A DNA stretch of 64,000 nucleotides from Kitasatospora sp. NA04385 (GCF_013364235.1 NZ_CP054919.1:7137728-7201727), one strand, 5' to 3'; numbered from the stretch's first letter, positions 1-9,063 are shown. Made by a program: numbers and translations. Notes: generated by a model from the letters alone, not told the origin.

Positions 1-93
1 GAAAAGTAAAGAGAGTGGGGGCGCCGGGTAAAGCGCGCTGACCTCCTGTCAGGCTCGCGCGGTCACCAGCCGTTCGAACAGGAACCACAGCCC

Positions 94-858
94 ATGCGCA
101 TCCACCGGCTCCCCGCGGCCGCCCTGCTGTCCACGCTCGCCCTGACGGCCTGCGGGCCCGAGGGACCCGGCGGGGCGGCCGCCTCCGCCGCCGCCGTCTC
201 GCCGCTCGCGGGGAGCAGCCCGGCCGTTTCCGAACCCGTGGAGCTGCTGCGGAAGGCGCGGGCGGCCGGGGCCGTGCTCACCTCCGTCAAGGCCACCTAC
301 ACCAACCACGGAAACGGGCAGGTCACCGGAAGCGTGTCGGCGGACCGGGACGGCAACTGCGTCGGCACGCTGGAGGTCGAGGGCTCGGGCAGCGCGCAGA
401 TCATCCGCAGCGGCACCACCGTGTGGATGAAACCGGACGCCCGGCTCAAGGCCGAGACCATGCTCAGCTCGGCCGACCGCGTCGGCGACAAGTGGCTGGC
501 CTACTCCGCCCACGGCATCACCACCGCCTCGCAGCTCGCCGATTTCTGCGACCTCGGCCTGGAACTCCAGGAGCAGGCCGGCGTGCTGGAGGGCGGCGGC
601 GAGGTGCACCCGATCGGCGCGGCGGTGCCCAAGACGGTCGACGGCGTCGAAGCCCTCACCTTCCACGTGAGGGACCTCACCTACGGCGAGCTGGAGATCG
701 TCGTCACCCGCGCCGCCGAGCCCCACCTGCTCTCGCTCAGCGGCGACACCATCGCCGTGGCGTTCGGCGAGTTCGACGCGCCGGTGCAGGCCGCGCAGCC
801 GCCCTCCGGCCAGCTCTTCAACGGCGGCAAGCTCCTCGACCGGGTCCCGACTCCCTAG
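94..858 (+). CDS. Secreted lipoprotein, LppX/LprAFG-like
   Basis: A 254-residue protein with a short basic N-terminus, a hydrophobic stretch and a lipobox (LTAC, Cys at about residue 20), so it should be a lipid-anchored protein on the outer face of the membrane. After a Ser/Ala/Pro linker the body is beta-rich with WMKPD and YGELEIVVT stretches, as in the LppX/LprAFG-like fold that binds or carries lipids; this assignment is by resemblance only. An AGGA ribosome site precedes the ATG. It ends tail-to-tail with the ABC transporter gene, overlapping it by 4 bp. Function otherwise unknown. Confidence 0.8.
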   Translation: MRIHRLPAAALLSTLALTACGPEGPGGAAASAAAVSPLAGSSPAVSEPVELLRKARAAGAVLTSVKATYTNHGNGQVTGSVSADRDGNCVGTLEVEGSGSAQIIRSGTTVWMKPDARLKAETMLSSADRVGDKWLAYSAHGITTASQLADFCDLGLELQEQAGVLEGGGEVHPIGAAVPKTVDGVEALTFHVRDLTYGELEIVVTRAAEPHLLSLSGDTIAVAFGEFDAPVQAAQPPSGQLFNGGKLLDRVPTP

Positions 859-1574
859 CGCGCCCGGGACAGCCGGCCGTCGTGCATCGTCAGGACGCGG
901 TCGGCCCGGCCCAGCAGGTCGCGGTCGTGGGTGACCATCACGGTCGCGGTGCGGTGGGTGCGGGTCACCTCGGCGAGCAACTCGACGACCTGGGCGCCGC
1001 GTTCGTGGTCCAGGGCCGAGGTCGGCTCGTCCACCAGCAGGACGGCCGGGCTGCCGAACAGGGCGCGGGCGATGTTCACCCGCTGGCGTTCGCCGCCCGA
1101 GAGCTGGTGCGGGCGGCGGCGCTGCTTGGCGCCCGCCAGGCCGACCGACTCCAGCAGCTCCTCGGCCCGGCGGCGGGAGCGGGCCGGGCGGCGGCCGCGC
1201 ACCGACTCCAGGACGAGCAGCTGCTCGACGGCGGTCAGCGAGGCCAGCAGGTTCGACTGCTGGAAGACGATGCCCAGCCGCTCGCGGCGCAGCGCGGTGC
1301 GTTCGCGCTCGCCCAGCGCGCCCGCGTCCACCCCGTCGACCAGCACCTCGCCGCGGTCCGGGCGCAGCAGCGTCGCCGCGACCGCCAGCAGGCTGGACTT
1401 GCCGGAGCCGGACGGGCCCGCGACGGCCGTGAACTCGCCCGGCGCGACGGTGAGTTCGACCTCGTCCAGGGCGATCAGCCGGCTGTCGCCGTCCGGGTAG
1501 CCGAGGGTCACGGCGCGCAAGGCGAGGCCGCTGCCGGTGCGCGGGGCGGTGGTGGTGGCGGTGCTGGTGGTCAC
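855..1574 (-). CDS. ABC transporter ATP-binding protein, MacB/DevA type
   Basis: A 239-residue ATPase with Walker A (GPSGSGKSS), Q-loop (FQQSNLL), signature (LSGGERQR) and Walker B (LLVDEPTSALD). The H-loop is MVTHD. The family powers FtsX-like permeases that export lipids, peptides or lipoproteins. The GTG start at 1574 is preferred because GGAAGGA lies 6 nt upstream; an in-frame ATG at 1607 overlaps the stop of the permease gene but has no such site. The permease gene lies directly upstream in the same operon, so the two form one transporter. The substrate is not evident. Confidence 0.9.
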   Translation of the reverse strand: MTTSTATTTAPRTGSGLALRAVTLGYPDGDSRLIALDEVELTVAPGEFTAVAGPSGSGKSSLLAVAATLLRPDRGEVLVDGVDAGALGERERTALRRERLGIVFQQSNLLASLTAVEQLLVLESVRGRRPARSRRRAEELLESVGLAGAKQRRRPHQLSGGERQRVNIARALFGSPAVLLVDEPTSALDHERGAQVVELLAEVTRTHRTATVMVTHDRDLLGRADRVLTMHDGRLSRAR

Positions 1575-1603
1575 GGCGGGTCCTTCCGGGGTGGGGTGGG
1601 TGG

Positions 1604-2656
1604 TCATCGGTTGGCGCCCAGGGCGGCCAGCGGGTCGACGGCGGTGATCCGGCGCACCGCGAGGGCCGCGCCCAGCAGGCCCAGCAGCACCATCGCGGCC
1701 ACCGGGACGGCCACCGTCGGGAAACCCACGTCGAACGGCACCGACGCCGCGGCGAACGCCCCGCCGGCCGAGCCCAGCGCCCCGCCCAGCAGCGCGCCCG
1801 CCAGCAGGACGGCCGCCGCCTGGGCCAGCGCGTCCCGCACCAGGTAGCCGCTGGAGGCGCCCACCGCCTTGAGCACCGCGATGTCCGGGCGGCGCTGCAC
1901 CGTCCACACCGTGAAGAACGCGCCGACCACCAGGGCGCTCACCGCGAACAGGAAGCCCTGGATCAGCTGCAGGCTGCCCTGCTCCGCCGCGTACCCGTTG
2001 ATGCCCGCCAGCGCGTCGTCCAGCGACACCGCCCGCAGGTCGCCGGGCAGGCCGGACGGGAGGCCGCGCACCGCCAACGCCGTCGGCTGCTGCTGGCCGG
2101 AGACCCGCTGCCAGGTCGCCGGGGTGGTCCACACGCTCGGGGCGTGCGAGAACGAACGCTCCGCGACGACCGCCGAGACCGTCAGCTCCTGCGCGCCGAG
2201 CGTCACCCGGCTGCCCGGGGCGAGGTGGTGCGCGGCGGCCGTGTCGACGCCCACCGCGAGCTCGCCGTCCGCCGGAGCCGCACCCCGGGCCAGCGGCGGC
2301 AGCAGCGCCGCGTCCGTGCCCAGCACGCTCACCGAGGCCGCGCCGCCGTCCGCGGTCAGCCGCGCCATCGCCACCCCCAGCGGGTGCACCTCGCCCGCGC
2401 CCGCCGCGGCCACCGCCGCCCGCCGGCCCGGCGACACCGTGCTGGCGGCGAACGACACCTCGGCCTCCGCACCCGCCGGGGCGCCGAACACCACGCCGTC
2501 CACCGGGAGCCGGGCGATCGTCGAGGACGCCGCCGCGGCCAGGCCGCCGGTCAGGCCGTACAGGAACACCACCAGGGTCGTGATCAAGGTGACCACCGCG
2601 CCCATCAGGGCGAACCGCCCACGGGCGAAACGGATGTCACGCAGAGCGACGAACAC
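1604..2656 (-). CDS. ABC transporter permease, FtsX/DevC family
   Basis: A 350-residue membrane protein with one N-terminal helix (residues about 17-38), a roughly 200-residue extracytoplasmic domain, and three C-terminal helices beginning near QLIQGFLFAVSALVVG. This is the MacB/FtsX topology. The loop with RRPDIAVLKAVGAS is the typical coupling segment that contacts the ATPase. The GTG start at 2656 has GAAAGG upstream. It forms a two-gene operon with the ATPase at 855-1574. The divergent two-component system at 2832-4798 probably controls it (inference from the common arrangement). Confidence 0.88.
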   Translation of the reverse strand: MFVALRDIRFARGRFALMGAVVTLITTLVVFLYGLTGGLAAAASSTIARLPVDGVVFGAPAGAEAEVSFAASTVSPGRRAAVAAAGAGEVHPLGVAMARLTADGGAASVSVLGTDAALLPPLARGAAPADGELAVGVDTAAAHHLAPGSRVTLGAQELTVSAVVAERSFSHAPSVWTTPATWQRVSGQQQPTALAVRGLPSGLPGDLRAVSLDDALAGINGYAAEQGSLQLIQGFLFAVSALVVGAFFTVWTVQRRPDIAVLKAVGASSGYLVRDALAQAAAVLLAGALLGGALGSAGGAFAAASVPFDVGFPTVAVPVAAMVLLGLLGAALAVRRITAVDPLAALGANR

Positions 2657-2831
2657 GGGAGACCTTTCGGAGGGGGAGGCGGACGGTCCCCAGCCTGGCC
2701 CGCCGACGCCCCGCCGCCATCGGGGAGACGGACGGAACCCGCACCCGTCGAGGGGTGCACCCGGAAATCCACCGAACGGTTGATGCCGCGCCGCGCCCGG
2801 CCGCCACCCGGGCCCCGTACCCTCGGAAGGC

Positions 2832-4157
2832 GTGCCCCGTACCGAACCCCACGCCTCCCCGGCCGGCCCGACGCCCGCGCTGCGGCTGGCCAACCTCGCC
2901 GTGCACGGCCTGTTCCTCACCCTGCTCGCCGTGCTGCTGGCCCGCGCCGCCGCCGACGGGGCACTCGGACCGGCCGGCTGGGCCACCGCCGGGGCACTCG
3001 CCGCCGGGTACGCGGCCGGCGGCGCCCTACGGCGGATCCGCGGGTCGCGCGCACTCGGCGCCGCCTGGCTGCTCGCCGTCACCGCGCTGTGGATCGGACT
3101 CACCCTCCAGCACCCCGAGTTCAGCTACCTCGCCTTCCCGCTGTACTTCGTCTGCCTGCACGTCCTGCCGCTGCGCCTCGCGCTGCCCGCCGTCCTCGCC
3201 CTCACCGCCGCCGTCCTCGCCGCCCAGACCACCACCCCCGGCGGCCTCACCACCGCCAAGGTCCTCGGCCCGCTCGCCGGACTCGCCGTCGCCCTGCTCA
3301 CCGCGTACGGCTACGCCGCCCTCTACCGGGAGAGCCGCGCCCGGCAACGGCTCATCGACGACCTCGTCCGCACCCGCGACGAACTCGCCGCCACCCAGCG
3401 CGAAGCCGGCCGCCTCGCCGAACGCCAGCGCCTGGCCCGGGAGATCCACGACACCCTCGCCCAGGGCCTGGCCGGCATCGTGCTGCTCGCCCGCGAGGCC
3501 GGCACCGCCCCCGACGCCGCGCCACTGCTGGAGGAGATCGAGCACACCGCCTCCGCCAACCTCGTCGAGGCCCGCCGCTTCGTCCACGCCCTCATCCCGC
3601 CCGCGCTCGACGGCACCACCCTCGCCGACGCCCTGCGCCGCCTCGCCGACGGCGCCGGCGCCGCCTTCCACCGCGACGGCGAGCCCTACCCCCTGCCCGT
3701 CGAAGCCGAGGTCGCCCTGCTGCGCCTCACCCAGGAAGCGCTCGCCAACGCGGTCCGGCACGCCGACGCCCCGCACGTCGCCGTCACCCTCGCCTACCTC
3801 GACGACGCCGTCACGCTCGACGTCTACGACGACGGCACCGGCTTCGACCCGGCCGGCGCACCCGCCCCCGACTCCTTCGGGCTGCACGGCATGCACGAAC
3901 GCATCGCCGCCCTCGGCGGCACCCTCACCGTCGAGTCCGCCCCCGGCGAGGGCACCGCCGTCGCCGCGACGCTGCCGCTGCGCGCGATCGACCAGCCCGC
4001 GGAGGGGGCGGGGCCTGCGGAGGCGGCGGCGGGGAGGCCGCCCGGTGCCGGTGCCGGTGCCGGTCCCGGTCCCGCGTTGCGGTCGGCCGGGCGGTTCGCG
4101 TTCGCCGGGGGCGGCGGGGTGGCCGGAGTTGCCGGAGCCCCGGGGGTGCGGCGGTGA
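2832..4157 (+). CDS. Sensor histidine kinase, NarL-partner type (HisKA_3)
   Basis: A 441-residue membrane kinase. Five or six hydrophobic helices fill residues about 15-165, followed by a coiled linker. The dimerisation/phosphoacceptor helix has His206 in REIHDTLAQG, and the HATPase domain shows N-box QEALANAVRHA and G-boxes DDGTGFDP and GLHGMHERI. A GTG start follows GGAAGG. The last ~50 residues are a Gly/Ala/Pro-rich tail not seen in most relatives. The GTGA overlap with the regulator gene gives translational coupling. It probably senses envelope stress or an antibiotic and controls the divergent ABC exporter. Confidence 0.92.
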   Translation: MPRTEPHASPAGPTPALRLANLAVHGLFLTLLAVLLARAAADGALGPAGWATAGALAAGYAAGGALRRIRGSRALGAAWLLAVTALWIGLTLQHPEFSYLAFPLYFVCLHVLPLRLALPAVLALTAAVLAAQTTTPGGLTTAKVLGPLAGLAVALLTAYGYAALYRESRARQRLIDDLVRTRDELAATQREAGRLAERQRLAREIHDTLAQGLAGIVLLAREAGTAPDAAPLLEEIEHTASANLVEARRFVHALIPPALDGTTLADALRRLADGAGAAFHRDGEPYPLPVEAEVALLRLTQEALANAVRHADAPHVAVTLAYLDDAVTLDVYDDGTGFDPAGAPAPDSFGLHGMHERIAALGGTLTVESAPGEGTAVAATLPLRAIDQPAEGAGPAEAAAGRPPGAGAGAGPGPALRSAGRFAFAGGGGVAGVAGAPGVRR

Positions 4158-4798
4158 TCCGCGTGCTGGTGGTGGACGACCACCCCGTGGTCCGGCGCGG
4201 CCTGCGCGCGATGGTCGAGGACCTGCCCGAGGTCACCGCCGTCGGCGAGGCCGCGGACGGCGCCGCCGCGCTCGACCTGCTCGCCGCGCTGCCCGCCGGA
4301 CAGCGCCCCGACGTCGTCCTGATGGACCTCCAGATGGGTGCCGGCATGCACGGCGTCGAAGCCACCCGCCGGATCACCGCCCTCCCCGACCCGCCCGCCG
4401 TCCTGATCCTCACCACCTACTCCACCGACGCCGACATCCTCGCCGCCGTCGAGGCCGGCGCGACCGGCTACCTGCTCAAGGACGCCCCGCCCGAGGACCT
4501 CGCCGCCGCCGTCCACGCCACCGCCCGCGGCGAGACCGTCCTCGCCCCGCCCGTCGCCGCCCGCCTCCTCGGCCGCGTCCGGGCCGGCCGCCCCTCGCTC
4601 TCCCCGCGCGAGGCGGAGATCCTGCAACTCCTCGCCGAGGGCCTGCCGAACCGCCAGATCTCCCGGAGGCTCTTCATCAGCGAGGCGACGGTGAAGACCC
4701 ACCTGGTGCACGTCTACGACAAACTCGGTGTCGATTCCCGCACCTCGGCCGTCGCGGCCGGCCTGGCGGCCGGGCTGATCCGGGCCGCGGAGCGCTGA
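4154..4798 (+). CDS. Response regulator, NarL/FixJ family
   Basis: A 214-residue regulator. The receiver domain contains the acidic pair in VVDDHPVV, phosphoacceptor Asp58 (VLMDLQMG) and the conserved Lys in YLLKDAPP. The C-terminal LuxR-type helix-turn-helix reads LSPREAEILQLLAEG ... SEATVKTHLVHVYDKLGV. The GTG start lies inside the kinase stop (GTGA overlap), so it pairs with the kinase at 2832-4157. Likely targets are its own operon and the divergent ABC exporter. Confidence 0.94.
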   Translation: MIRVLVVDDHPVVRRGLRAMVEDLPEVTAVGEAADGAAALDLLAALPAGQRPDVVLMDLQMGAGMHGVEATRRITALPDPPAVLILTTYSTDADILAAVEAGATGYLLKDAPPEDLAAAVHATARGETVLAPPVAARLLGRVRAGRPSLSPREAEILQLLAEGLPNRQISRRLFISEATVKTHLVHVYDKLGVDSRTSAVAAGLAAGLIRAAER

Positions 4799-4921
4799 GC
4801 GGGCATCCGCCGAGTGCGGCCGCGGGTGGGCGGGGGGCCTGATCGGAGCGGGCAGGGAATGTCGGGTGCGGCCGGGGCGGTCCTTCCTAGGGTGGTGGCA
4901 AGGAAGAGGAAGGGAGCCGGG

Positions 4922-5857
4922 GTGCTGGAGCGGTTGAACCAGGCGATGGAGCACGTCGAGGAGCACCTCGACCGGCGGTTGGACGTGGCCGAGCTGGCCC
5001 GGATCACCGCGACGTCGGAGTACCACTTCCGGCGGCTGTTCTCGTCGTTGGCGGGGATGCCGCTGTCGGAGTACGTCCGGCGCCGGCGGCTGACCGTCGC
5101 CGCGGCCGAGGTGCTGGCCGGGGAGCCGTCGCTGCTGGACGTCGCGGTGCGCTACGGGTACGCCTCGGGCGAGGCCTTCGCCCGGGCGTTCCGCGCCCTG
5201 CACGGGGTCGGGCCCGGGGAGGCGCGGCGCAACGGCGCGGTGCTGAACGCGCAGCCCCGGCTGTCCTTCCGTCTCGTCGTCGAAGGGAGTGCCACCATGC
5301 GGTACCGCATCGTGGAGAAGGAAGCGTTCCGGGTGGTGGGCCGGAAGGCCCGGGTCCCGTTGATCCACGAGGGGGTCAACCCGCACATCGTCGAGCACGT
5401 GCGGAGCGTCCCGCCGGAGACCGTGCGGCGGATGGCCGCGCTCTCCGACCAGGAGCCGGAGGGCGTGGTGTCGGCGACGGTGCGGCTCCCGGAGGAGGGG
5501 CCGGACGGGCTGGACGGCTTCGCGGAGGGCAGCCTGCTCGACTACTACCACGCGGTGGTGAGCGGAGCCGCCGAACCGCCCGCCGACCTCGACGTGCTGG
5601 AGTGCCCGGCGGGCAGCTGGGCGGTGTTCGAGAACACCGGCCCGTTCCCGCAGGCCCTCCAGCAGATGTGGGCCGAGGTGGCGGCCCGGTGGATCCCGTC
5701 CAACCCGTACGAGTACCGGCCGGGCCCGGAGATCCTGCGCGTCCGGCCCGTGCCGGACGACCCCGGGCAGTCGTCCGCGCAGCTGTGGATCCCGGTGGCC
5801 CGGACCCCGGCGCAGGGAGGCGGGGCGGGGGCCCGGGGCGGGAGGGGGCAGTACTAG
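4922..5857 (+). CDS. AraC-family regulator with GyrI-like effector domain
   Basis: A 311-residue protein. An AraC-type double helix-turn-helix occupies residues about 5-105 (EHLDRRLDVAELARI, then AVRYGYASGEAFARAF). A GyrI-like/AraC effector-binding domain follows from about 120 to the end (MRYRIVEKEAFRVVGRKA). Relatives sense cationic or hydrophobic drugs. The GTG at 4922 is chosen because GAGGAAGGGAG precedes it and the HTH starts immediately; an upstream in-frame ATG at 4814 would add a 36-residue unconserved leader. It overlaps the convergent gene by 4 bp. Confidence 0.88.
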   Translation: MLERLNQAMEHVEEHLDRRLDVAELARITATSEYHFRRLFSSLAGMPLSEYVRRRRLTVAAAEVLAGEPSLLDVAVRYGYASGEAFARAFRALHGVGPGEARRNGAVLNAQPRLSFRLVVEGSATMRYRIVEKEAFRVVGRKARVPLIHEGVNPHIVEHVRSVPPETVRRMAALSDQEPEGVVSATVRLPEEGPDGLDGFAEGSLLDYYHAVVSGAAEPPADLDVLECPAGSWAVFENTGPFPQALQQMWAEVAARWIPSNPYEYRPGPEILRVRPVPDDPGQSSAQLWIPVARTPAQGGGAGARGGRGQY

Positions 5858-6303
5858 AGGGACCACCAGCAGTACAGGCGGTGGCCGGTGGTGCGGGCGC
5901 GTCGGGCGAGGGCGGCGAGGTGGTGCAGGGCGTCCGCCGCGGTGGCGGCGTCGGTGCCGGACTGCCGGAGTTCCTCCGCCGCGGACCACCTCTCGGCGAG
6001 GTGCGGGAGGGCGTCGGACGGGAGGGCGGCGAGGGCTTCGGCCAAGGTGTCCGTCAGGGCGACGACGAAGGCCGAGTCGCAGGCGTCCGGGTCGGCGAGG
6101 GACCGGCCGGAGCGGGGGCGGGCCCGGGCCTCCCGGTAGGTGCAGCCGGTCAGGACGGCCTCCAGTCGGGCGATCACGACCACCGGGTCGATCCCCTTGA
6201 GCGCCACGGTGTCGAAGCCCGCCGGGCCCGGGCCCCCGAAGGTGTCGAGGAGGGCGACGGCGGCGGGGTCGTCGGGGGCGGAGAAGTAGTCGCACAGGGG
6301 CAT
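5854..6303 (-). CDS. Conserved hypothetical protein (Streptomyces type)
   Basis: A 149-residue soluble protein beginning MPLCDYFSAPDD and ending HRLYCWWSL, with GFDTVALKGIDP near residue 35. Proteins with these ends recur in Streptomyces genomes in my memory, but no function is known. It is mostly helical, with no signal peptide and no obvious catalytic motif. It is monocistronic, convergent with the AraC gene (4-bp overlap) and divergent from the TetR gene. Confidence 0.75.
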   Translation of the reverse strand: MPLCDYFSAPDDPAAVALLDTFGGPGPAGFDTVALKGIDPVVVIARLEAVLTGCTYREARARPRSGRSLADPDACDSAFVVALTDTLAEALAALPSDALPHLAERWSAAEELRQSGTDAATAADALHHLAALARRARTTGHRLYCWWSL

Positions 6304-6392
6304 GGCGGGGAGTCTGGCACCCGGCGCCGACAGCCCGCCGGGAGAAGGGGAAGGGGGGTGCCGCGGCGTCCGGGTGTGGAAGGATTCGGGGC

Positions 6393-7079
6393 ATGGTCAC
6401 CCGGCATCCCCGTCCGCCCGCGCGGGTCGGACGGCCCCGTGCGCTGGGGCCGTCGGAGAGCGAACTGACGCCCCGCGAAGAGGTGTTGGCCGCGGCGGCG
6501 GAGCTGTTCACGGAGAACGGGTACGCCGCCACCACCACCCGCGCGGTGGCGGAGCGGGCCGGACTGCGGCAGGCGTCGATGTACCACTACTTCGCGCGCA
6601 AGGAGGACATCCTCGCCACCCTGCTGGAGTCCACCGTCGAACCCTCGCTGCTGCTGGCCACCGCGCTGCTCGCCCGGCCCGCGGTCGACCCGGCCGCCCG
6701 GCTGTGGACGCTGGCCGCCGCCGACGCGGCCCTGCTGCACCGGGGCCTGTACAACCTCGGCGCGCTCTACCAGCTGCCCGAGGTGCGCGGCGAACGCTTC
6801 GCCGAGTTCCGGCGCTCCCGGGCCGAACTGCGGTCCGCCTACGGTGAGTTGCTGCACCTGATCGCTCCGGGCGAGCCCGGTCGCGAGCTGCGCTGCGACC
6901 TGCTGCTCGGCCTGGTCGAGGGCGGTGTCGCGGTGGTCAGGGGCCGGGAGGGGGACGGTGCGCCCGGCACCGAGGAGGTCGGTGCGGCCGTCGCCGACGC
7001 GGCCCTGCGGCTGGCCGGCTGCGACCGGGCCGCCCGGGAGGCGGCGGTGCGGGCCGCCCGGGGGCTGGCTCCGGCCTGA
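6393..7079 (+). CDS. TetR-family transcriptional regulator
   Basis: A 228-residue repressor. The N-terminal helix-turn-helix spans residues about 28-75 (EEVLAAAAELFTENGYAATTTRAVAERAGLRQASMYHYFARKEDIL), the hallmark of TetR proteins. The C-terminal ligand/dimer domain is Ala/Leu-rich. The ATG at 6393 follows AAGGA. The target is not evident; the divergent hypothetical gene at 5854-6303 is the nearest candidate. The gene is followed by an 11-bp tandem repeat and a terminator-like hairpin. Confidence 0.92.
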   Translation: MVTRHPRPPARVGRPRALGPSESELTPREEVLAAAAELFTENGYAATTTRAVAERAGLRQASMYHYFARKEDILATLLESTVEPSLLLATALLARPAVDPAARLWTLAAADAALLHRGLYNLGALYQLPEVRGERFAEFRRSRAELRSAYGELLHLIAPGEPGRELRCDLLLGLVEGGVAVVRGREGDGAPGTEEVGAAVADAALRLAGCDRAAREAAVRAARGLAPA

Positions 7080-7083
7080 AGCC

Positions 7084-7193
7084 GGTCCGGAGCAGGTCCG
7101 GAGCAGGTCCGGAGTCGGTCCGAAGCCGGTACGGAGCAGGTCCGGAGCCGGTCCGAAGCCGGTACGGAGCAGGTCCGGGGCCGGTTCGGGGCG
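7084..7193. repeat. Tandem repeat, ten 11-bp units
   Basis: Ten consecutive 11-bp units with consensus GGTCCGGAGCM start five bases after the TetR stop codon. Units 4-6 and 7-9 follow the same order of variants (GAAGCC, TACGGAGCA, CCGG), so a 33-bp block was probably duplicated. It is intergenic, between the TetR stop and a terminator-like hairpin. Confidence 0.9.
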
Positions 7194-7230
7194 GACGCCC
7201 CGGCCCCGGTGGGGCCGGGCCCGGGCGTCC
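7193..7230. terminator. Bidirectional terminator-like hairpin
   Basis: GGACGCCC at 7193-7200 pairs with GGGCGTCC at 7223-7230, and an inner arm CGGCCCC/GGGGCCG closes on GGT. It lies between the convergent TetR and AhpD-like genes. There is no T-tract, as is usual in actinomycetes. Confidence 0.65.
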
Positions 7231-7251
7231 GACGGCCCGGTGGGGGAGCGG

Positions 7252-7725
7252 TCAGGAGAACTGGCCCGGGACGTAGTCGCCGGCGGGCTGCTGGATGGTC
7301 ACGTTGATCCGGTTGTACGCGTTGATCAGCGCGATCAGGCTGACCAGCGCGGCCAGTTGCTCCTCGTCGTAGTGCTTGGCGGCCTCCGCCCAGACCGCGT
7401 CGCCGACCCCGCCCGCGGCGTCCGCGATCCGGGTGGCCTCCTCGGTGAGCTCCAGGGCGGCCCGCTCGGCCTCGGTGAAGACGTTGGCCTCGCGCCAGGC
7501 GGCGACCAGGTTCAGCCGGGTCTGGGTCTCCCCGGCGTGCGCGGCGTCCTTGGTGTGCATGTCGGTGCAGAAGCCGCAGCCGTTGATCTGGCTGGCGCGG
7601 ATCTTCACCAGCTCCTGGGTCGGCATCGGCAGCGCGGACAGCCCCAGGGCGTGGCCGGCCGAGTTGATGTACTTCAGGAACTTCGCGCCGAGCGGGTTGC
7701 CGAAGTAGTTGAGACGTGCGTCCAC
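7252..7725 (-). CDS. Carboxymuconolactone decarboxylase/AhpD-like protein
   Basis: A 157-residue protein of the CMD/AhpD fold. The signature ASQINGCGFCTDMH gives the redox pair Cys50-x-x-Cys53 and His57, as in alkylhydroperoxidase AhpD-like enzymes that use a Cys-Cys-His relay to reduce peroxides. The GTG start at 7725 follows GAGGAG. No ahpC peroxiredoxin partner is adjacent, so its reductant and partner are unknown. It appears monocistronic. Confidence 0.9.
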   Translation of the reverse strand: MDARLNYFGNPLGAKFLKYINSAGHALGLSALPMPTQELVKIRASQINGCGFCTDMHTKDAAHAGETQTRLNLVAAWREANVFTEAERAALELTEEATRIADAAGGVGDAVWAEAAKHYDEEQLAALVSLIALINAYNRINVTIQQPAGDYVPGQFS

Positions 7726-7814
7726 GGTGGTGGCTCCTCGGTGTGTGTTTCGCGCTTCTGCAAGGTTGACCCCGCGGCCACCACGGGTGTGACAGGCCCC
7801 GGATGTGACGCCCG

Positions 7815-7931
7815 TCACGCTACCGGCGGGGCGACGTTCCACCGCTCAGGCAGGTCCGCATCGCAGAAGACGCACACGAAGAACCCTTCCCGCACCACGG
7901 ACACCTCCCCGCACCCGACGCAGCGCCGGAT
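7815..7931 (-). other. Possible small zinc-knuckle ORF without clear start
   Basis: An open frame in the gap between divergent genes reads RCVGCGEVSVV, then FFVCVFCDADLPERWN, then a stop. Two Cys-x-x-Cys pairs 16 residues apart look like a real treble-clef or zinc ribbon, and the LPERWN ending resembles small actinomycete proteins I vaguely recall. However, no ATG, GTG or TTG precedes the first Cys pair in frame short of a start at 8126 inside the neighbouring gene. It is either a remnant, a frameshifted gene or a coincidence. Confidence 0.35.
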
Positions 7932-8043
7932 GCGTGAAACCGCCCGGACACCCCGCCCCGCCGCCGAGCGGACCGGCGTTCCCGGGGGACGGGACGTAGG
8001 GTGGACGCGCGGGGGAGCGGGCGGGTTGCGGTGGAGGCGCGGG

Positions 8044-9059
8044 ATGGACTTCGACCGGGCGGTGCCGTTGATCGCCGCACCGATGGCGGGCGGGGCGAGC
8101 ACCCCCGCGCTGGTCGCCGCGGTCAACGGGGCGGGCGGCCTCGGCTTCCTCGCGGCGGGCTACCGCGACGCCGACGGGATGCGCCGGCAGATCGCCCGGG
8201 CGAGGGAGGCGACCGACCGGCCGATCGGGGTCAACCTGTTCGTCCCGGGCCCGCCCGCCGGGCCCGGGGCGGTCGCCGCCTACCGGGAGCGGCTGCTGCC
8301 CGAGGCGCTGGGCCGGGGCGTCGAGCTGCCCGCCGCGATCCCGCCGGACCGGGACGACTGGGACGCCAAGCTCGACGCCCTGCTGCGCGAACCCGTCGAC
8401 TGGCTCTCGTACACCTTCGGCCTGCCCGGGGCCGCGGAGGCCGCCGCCGTCCGCGCCGCGGGCATCCGGCAACTCGGCACCGTCACCAGCCCCGAGGAGG
8501 CCCGCGCCGCGACCGCGCTCGGGCTCGACGCCCTGGTCGTCCAGGGCCCCGAAGCGGGCGGGCACCGGGCCACCCACCGGGCGGAGGACCGGCCGGGCAC
8601 CCTGCCGCTGCTGCAACTCCTCGCCGCCGTACGGGAGGTGACCCCGCTCCCGCTGGTCGCCGCGGGCGGGCTGGGCAGCGGGCGGCCATCGCCGCCGCGC
8701 TCGCCGCGGGCGCGGTCGCCGTCCAGCTCGGCACCGCGTACCTGCGCACCGAGGAGTCCGGGGCCTCGGCCGCGCACCGCCGCGCCCTGGTCGAACTGGA
8801 CGCCACCACCGTCACCCGGGCCTTCACCGGCCGCCCGGCCCGCGCCCTGCGCAACGCCTTCACCGACCGCCACGAGGGCCGGGCCCCGGCGGCGTACCCG
8901 GAGGTGCACCACCTGACCCGGCCGCTCAGGGCGGCCGCGAGCCGCGCGGAGGACCTGACGGCGATGCACCTCTGGGCGGGCACCGCGCATCGCGAGGCCC
9001 GCGAGGGCCCTGCGGCGGACGTCACCCGGGAGCTGTGGCGGGAGGCGCTGCGGGGGTAG
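8044..9059 (+). pseudogene. Nitronate monooxygenase, frameshifted
   Basis: Class I nitronate monooxygenases (FMN TIM barrels) oxidise toxic nitroalkanates. The ATG at 8044 follows GGAGG. Up to about 8680 the frame encodes IAAPMAGG, GVNLFVPG and VVQGPEAGGHRATH (the catalytic-His region), then LVAAGGLGSG. From there the family continues in another frame: AAIAAALAAGAVAVQLGTAYL to the stop at 9059. The span 8044-9059 is 1016 bp (3n+2), so one base is missing, most simply a G in the GGG at 8680-8682. Restoring it gives about 338 residues. It is either a true pseudogene or a sequencing error. Confidence 0.88.
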
Positions 9060-9063
9060 CGGG

